Origin: Brachypodius melanocephalos
Lineage: Eukaryota > Chordata > Aves > Passeriformes > Pycnonotidae
Direction of reading: 5' to 3'
Length of the DNA stretch: 64,000 bases
Assembly (NCBI GenBank): GCA_013398615.1
Contig: VZSR01000520.1
Coordinates: 32,901,268 to 32,965,267, forward strand
The notes beneath the pieces are model-generated. The model was not told the DNA's origin. It did not search any database and was given only the letters and a program-made list of their open reading frames with translations. Of this stretch, positions 58,834-64,000 are shown piece by piece. The number at the start of each line of letters is the position of its first letter. The first letter of the stretch is position 1. The translations under genes were made by a program, and so were the position numbers.

Positions 58834-60552
58834 CACTTCACTGACATTTGGTGTCAGTGCAGTTCTATCCATACAATATTTACATATGTACTAATGGACT
58901 TGTCACCACTGAGAGCTACATGCTGAAGTCCTTACTTAGCATCTAGCCAGCCTTTCCTCAGGATGATGTTGGTGGAAGCTCTGAGGTACATGTGAGTAAA
59001 ATGCTGACTGAGCATGCAGCCACAGAGCACAAAGTGTGAATTGTCATGGCCTTCATTTGAATGAAATTAACCAAGAGGCATGGCTGAACAAAATAGATCT
59101 CTACTCCTAGTAACTAAGTTCCACTGGACTTCAATTTTACTACACTCTAATTCAACTACCATTACATAACTGATGCTGACATCATTTTGACTTAAGAAAA
59201 TATGACATCATTTTATGAGACAAAACAATAGAGACAATAATCTTATTATAGGATTTTATTTCTAATTTAAATTCTGTTGGCTGTAGTGGGCAACTGAAAG
59301 TTTGGGGATTACAGATAGCAGGAGACTATATCTGGTTTAGGAATGTTTATTGAAATGCAGCCTTAGTGAATTGTTCAGCAGAGCACAGAGGATTAAGCAC
59401 ACAATTCAGCCTGAATCCACATCATCTGCAAATCTGGTATTTATAGTGGTCTCTGCATTGCCCAGACCTTTAGCAAACTATTTTTAGTGGCTAATTGTCC
59501 AGCTGCATTACATCTTCACCTAGTTTCTCTTTCTTAGCCAAAAGGAAATTGAAACCCAGAGGAAGCACAAAAGCCAAGCCAAATATTAAATGGCATTGGA
59601 AATGCTGGAATAGTGGAATATAAATGTCTTGAAGAAAAAAGGAAACTGAAACATCGTCACAGGAAAATCTATCTACTTTTGGGAGGGCATTTTAAAAAAA
59701 TCGTACTTGTCTGTGAGAGTGTGTTGAAAAAGCATATCTAACAGCTTTTGTGGTGGGATAAAGCAACAAAGTGGTATAAATTAAAGATTGGCTTTTAAAA
59801 AGCAGATTAGAACAGTAAGAGAGAAATGCAAATGAAGGGTCAAAGCAGCATGAAGCCAAGAGAGCAAGGATGTGCGGAAAGCCCAGGGCAGAATGGAGGA
59901 ATGGATAAAAGACATACTGGATCAGAGGTTTTCAGCTGTTACAGCAGCAGCACTGAGGGCTGGATGAGATACAGGATTCTGTCAGTAGTGCTTTAGGAGT
60001 ATTAGGTTTGCCTGAACCAGTCTGACATTTCCTCAGATGTGTTTATCAACTCTCTCTGAGGGCAGCTGGCCCCTGGCATTTTGCAGCTCTGAGGGGAGGA
60101 GCAGGAATTGATTCTTCATGATTGATGCTACTGAGCTTGAATGCAGTTACTAATTCCTCTGCACAGCTGCACAGCAAGCTTCCCCCATCCCTGAAGCACA
60201 GCTGAAATGCAGCCTGTCCATGCTCTATGAGGCTCTGTACTGTAACACCCCCAGTTTATGAGGGACACCTGTAATGCTCAGTTGTCTGCTTTTTCACCAA
60301 GTGCCTGGAAGAGAATTGAGCAGACAGGTGGTTATGCTAAGCAAGCTATGCAGAACGGGGCAGAGAGATCAAAATCACGTTGAAAACTAGGCATTAAAAA
60401 TCCCTGATTCTAATGTCAAGGGTTTATCTCCACAGTTTCTATCAGGTCCAGACTAGGTCCCGTGTTGAGATTTCTTCTCTCCTGCTCAGAACTTGGAATG
60501 GGGGCTATTTGTGTTAGCACTGTAGTGATAATAATCTCACAGGCAACCTTTT
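58834..60552. other. Unique sequence, no feature seen
   Basis: GACATCATTTT is repeated at about 59180 and 59207. The stretch 59380-59600 is non-repetitive and could be constrained, but no motif argues strongly. No gene or transposon was recognised. Confidence 0.45.
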
Positions 60553-60948
60553 GAAAAGCTTCACAGGCTGAGAGAGTTGAGGTTGTTCAGCCTGCAGAAA
60601 AGAATGCTGTGGGAACACCTTATTGTACCTTCGAGTACACAAATGGTCCTACAAGAAGGCTGGAGAGGGACTTATCACAGACAAGGAGTAATGGCTTTAA
60701 GCTAAAAGAGAGTTTTGTTTACATTAAATATTAGGAAGAAATTCTTTCCTGTGACAACGGCAAGACACTGACAAAGGTTGCCCAGAGAAGCTGTGCATGC
60801 CCCACACCTGGAAGTGTTCAAGGCGAGGTTTGATAGGGGTGAGAGCAACCTGGTCTAGTGAAACATGTCTCTACCCATGACAGGGGGTTGGAAGTAGACA
60901 ACCTTTAAGGGCCCCTCCCAGCCAAGCCATTCTATGATTCTATGGTTC
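60553..60948 (+). mobile_element. CR1 LINE 3' fragment, fourth subfamily
   Basis: CR1 blocks in order: GAGAGAGTTGAGGTTGTTCA (60570-60589), AAGGCTGGAGAGGGACTTAT (60656-60675), ATTAGGAAGAAATTCTTTCC (60729-60748), AGCAACCTGGTCTAGTGAAA (60844-60863) and CATGACAGGGGGTTGGAAGT (60877-60896), with the tail ATTCTATGATTCTATGGTTC (60929-60948). The 'acctggtctagtg' tail is the signature of a further CR1 subfamily. About 396 bp, 5'-truncated, and no frame survives. Confidence 0.94.
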
Positions 60949-63375
60949 ACTGATCTAATTAGCTGAGTGACATTTTTAACCTAAACAAGCAACAGTGGTG
61001 TTCCAGCATGTCCCAGCTACCAAACTGTCTCCAGTTACCTCTCTGTTGCTGTGACTGCTCAGGACTCAAGCTTTCTACCAAACATTAACTCCTTTATCAT
61101 CCACAAGGTCCATATTTTGGGTTTCTCCATGGCTCAAATCTGGAACAAGTATACCACTTGAGCAAGTGGGAAGCATGAGTCCAGAAGGACCAGCTCAGGC
61201 TCAGAGGCTGCACATTGGATTCAGTAAGCTCCAACTTCCATAAAATAGCCATAAGTTACAGTTAGAGCAAAGTTGAGAGGGTCAGCTTAGCTGAAAAAAA
61301 GCAGTCAATGGTGCTGGACACTGACTCAGATGTCAAGCTCCTGAACTCCACATTGCTGCATTTCCAAGATATTGGTACCTGACAAATTAAAGCTCACTCA
61401 GGTATTTCACCATTTCTGCGAATCACATGGATAGCAACAGAAAAGTCTGATTTTTTTTAAAAAAGCAGGCATGTTTACCCTCTAACTACACAGAGAAGGC
61501 AGCAAAGATACACTGCTTAGGCCAGCATTTAACAGAAACGTCTTCAAGGAGCAACAAGATGATTTTAAGAACAGTCACAACAGCATTTTCCAGTTCTGTT
61601 CCTGCTGTCCTGCTGGTAAGGAGCCTGCAGTTATTAAGCAGCTAATTATAACATCTGAATAAGCTTTTTATTTCCCCCAATACATCCAGACTAGGAGTTT
61701 TAAAAAAAACTCTAGTAGACTTAAACAGCCCTTTTGTGCAAGGTGAAGCGAACAGTCTGCTGGTAAACACACACACATCTGATTGCCCTGGAGATCTGCT
61801 CCATGCACATTGTGACTGCCATTTGTAAAGTTTAACACGGAATAAGCGCTATTACTCACTGAAAGAGGACCAAAACATACCAGCATTTCTATCAGCTTCA
61901 CAAGACAATGGATCTGCAGAGCCCAGGAAACTCATTAAACTTAATGGAAAATATAAAAAATAATAGGAAAACTCCCATATGGTCAAAACAAAAAAAGCAG
62001 GGAGAGCTTTCTCAAATTCTTCTTAGCAGCCTGCTGGCTGAAGGGTTTGTCACTAAAGGTTCTCTGTACCAGAATGCAAGACTCTTTCTTAATTCACTAA
62101 AACATTTATAGTTTAACTGAGTAATTATCAAAAAGCAGTGAAGAAGCTATACTACAAATAACATGCAGAATGATATCTGGATGCAAATACCATTGTTTAT
62201 TTGCAAATAAAACACTTTTAAAAAAACCTTAATCTTCTTGCCTTGAGGACTCTTCAGAAGGATGTGGTGGTATTTATAATCGTATCATTGCACAGTTCAA
62301 CTGTACAAATTTTCAATGATGTGTTTTTTCAATCAAACAAAATATTAGTGCATTGGTAGACACATGCCTCTATACAGCTGCTACATGCAGTGAGAAATAC
62401 TCATCCTTGTGGTTCTGCTCTGTACTAATTTCTATTAGAAATGGCTTATGCTATGGATTAAGGTTCTTTCTGCAGCAGGAATGAGCAGATGTGTTCATAA
62501 CCTCTTGTCAGGAGGGAACAAACATATTGTGATTTGCGCCTATTTACATGTGCAGGCACCATGGTCATTAACAAGTCTCGCAAACACAGCAGGGGATTGC
62601 AAGCAACAGCATCCTTGTCCAAAAATAGTCTGTAATTTGGTGACCAGCAGGAGCAAGTCCTGTGTTTATCCTCAGAAGGAACAAATACGCTTTACTTGTG
62701 AGAAGCCTATGTACTGGGTCTGTCTGAGAGGTAATCAGATATGTGCAGATTGGCAGTCAGATACATGGAGCATTAGGTAGTGTTCTGACAGCTCTGTTGT
62801 CAGCAGAGCAGCCTCTCTGGATCGAACAGAAGTTGACACAGTTGATATCAGCCTTATTTTACAGTAAAGAGTCTCTATTTACCATCTCTGAATTAATTTA
62901 TGTTCATATTAAGGTAAAGTGGAACTGGATACATTTAGAGAACCAGTCCAAGAGAAGCAGGCTAGAGAGCTGAATTATTTGTTCTTTTTTTTTTCCTAAT
63001 ACTTTGGAGTTGCAGTTCTAAATTTTATTTAAACTTCAATTTGTTCCTAAAAATAATTCTACTTGCATGCTATTTTTTTTTGTCACCTGAAAGCCAGAAA
63101 TATTGTAATAATCTGAAGAGTCCATTAAGTTTAGTGAGGTCAGGAGGGACCTTTTTTTTTGTCTATACATAACATACATAGATTCGAAATGAACAGTGCT
63201 TCATCCTTTCTAAACTCAAGCTCTCTTGCTCTTTTTCAGACATTCTCAAGTCATAATAAATTACACGCACACACAAGATTTTTAAAGGACCATCCGCTCT
63301 ACTGCCATATGTATTTCTTTATATTCAAACCCATTGTATCATGCCTACATTCTGTACCTCCAGAAGCGGGTGTTT
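60949..63375. other. Unique sequence, no feature seen
   Basis: The plus frame at 62448-62780 (110 codons, Cys-rich C-terminal half) is the only mildly notable one; I recognise no family and no splice context. The stretch 61640-61880, with GCTAATTATAAC near 61641, could be a constrained element, weakly. Confidence 0.4.
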
Positions 63376-63377
63376 CC

Positions 63378-63480
63378 ATCATTAGATTATAAACTGCATG
63401 GAAAAAGGCCATGATTTATCTTAAGACAACATCTCCCTATGGTGCACCATCAAAATCTAAAGAAAAACACCAATATTAAA
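63378..63480 (+). repeat. Possible ancient L2/L3-like LINE tail
   Basis: TCATTAGATTATAAACTGCA (63379-63398), then TGGAAAAAGGCCATGATTTA (63399-63418), recalls the 3' end of old amniote LINE-type repeats ('ttagattataagctctttggggcagggacca'). The remainder is too diverged to follow. Confidence 0.42.
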
Positions 63481-64000
63481 GTATAAGCAAGGTTAGTATC
63501 ACATATTGTGCAGTTGGTTAAATATCTTGAGGAGTTGCAACAAGACATTTCTGTTTTTCTTCTATTCTTCAAGTGTTAGGAAAGACTTCCTGAAAATACA
63601 GAAAGCACTATTTTTCTTTAAAACACAACAGTCACTGACCTGGCAAAGACTGAATGGTTTAATTCATCTGCATCTTTTCATTACCAAAGAGGGCCCCATT
63701 ATTTTTAAGCTTCCTTCTTCATTGTAGTAAATAATGTCTGTTCTAGAAGCCAGGTGGGTTCATTAGTTGTCTCTCCATCCATAGCTAACTGGCTCAGAAA
63801 TACAGTCTCTTGTCAAGAATACCAGTAAGCACAGATTCATTTAATGTTACTCCCCTGTGAAGATGGCCTTGCATCATCATTCAAAGTCCTATTGCATTTA
63901 GCTCCCACTTCATCTGGGGATGCATTTGGCCTGAGTCTCATCTTGAACAGCATAGTTACTTCCTCTTAAAAGGGAGAAATTCCTTGGCAGACAAGCAGCA
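63481..64000. other. Unique sequence to window end
   Basis: The frame at 63506-63727 shows no domain. Nothing else was recognised. Confidence 0.5.

Noticed and set aside
62448..62780. 110-codon Cys-containing frame
   Set aside because: No signal peptide or known cysteine pattern, and no splice or promoter context; chance is the simpler explanation.
1..64000. CRISPR arrays, operons, tRNA or rRNA genes
   Set aside because: No regularly spaced repeats, coding clusters or recognisable structural RNA motifs; the repeats present point to a bird nuclear genome.

Overview
The window looks like bird nuclear DNA, probably neoavian and possibly a songbird. It is about 40% GC by eye and has no operons or dense coding. 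The recognisable interspersed repeats are avian CR1 LINEs with the diagnostic 3' end (copies of ATTCTRTGATTCT) and ERV long terminal repeats of a type common in bird genomes. I see no L1, Alu or other mammalian-type repeats. No intact protein-coding gene, tRNA, rRNA or CRISPR array is visible. Open frames are short, mutually overlapping and without recognisable domains, except where they fall in repeats. The window is best read as intergenic (gene desert) or deep intronic sequence.

Layout. 1-9150: unique sequence with two stretches that look like conserved non-coding elements (about 1580-2065 and 8285-8540). 9155-10939: the largest CR1 copy, with reverse transcriptase remnants. 10940-20190: unique sequence with an AAT microsatellite, a GC-rich CpG-bearing patch and one relic of an ancient amniote repeat. 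20205-20398: a G-rich minisatellite built on a 7/14-bp unit. 22630-24000: pieces of endogenous retrovirus on the minus strand, including one LTR. 24000-30640: unique sequence with a perfect 13-bp-stem hairpin and a G/T-rich tract ending in 35 T. 30643-31230: minus-strand CR1. 31230-47950: unique sequence with MIR/L2/L3-like relics and candidate conserved elements.

47950-52673 is the most structured part. It holds a CR1 fragment, a minus-strand LTR preceded by a polypurine tract, a short minus-strand CR1 tail, and a degraded minus-strand copy of one exon of a BET-family bromodomain gene, closest to BRD4. A pair of 106-bp direct repeats 3,644 bp apart (first 76 bp identical) encloses the LTR, the CR1 tail and the BRD4-like exon. 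Two more plus-strand CR1 copies from different subfamilies follow (56430-56959 and 60553-60948), then largely unique sequence to the end.

Nothing here works together as a pathway. The story is one of accumulation: several CR1 subfamilies, at least two ERV lineages, tandem repeats and one misplaced host exon. No previously undescribed gene system can be supported from the sequence alone. The points most worth a second look are the BRD4-like exon with its flanking direct repeats, the ERV pieces around 22.6-24.0 kb, the minisatellite, and the candidate conserved non-coding elements. Element boundaries are read by eye and are approximate unless stated otherwise.
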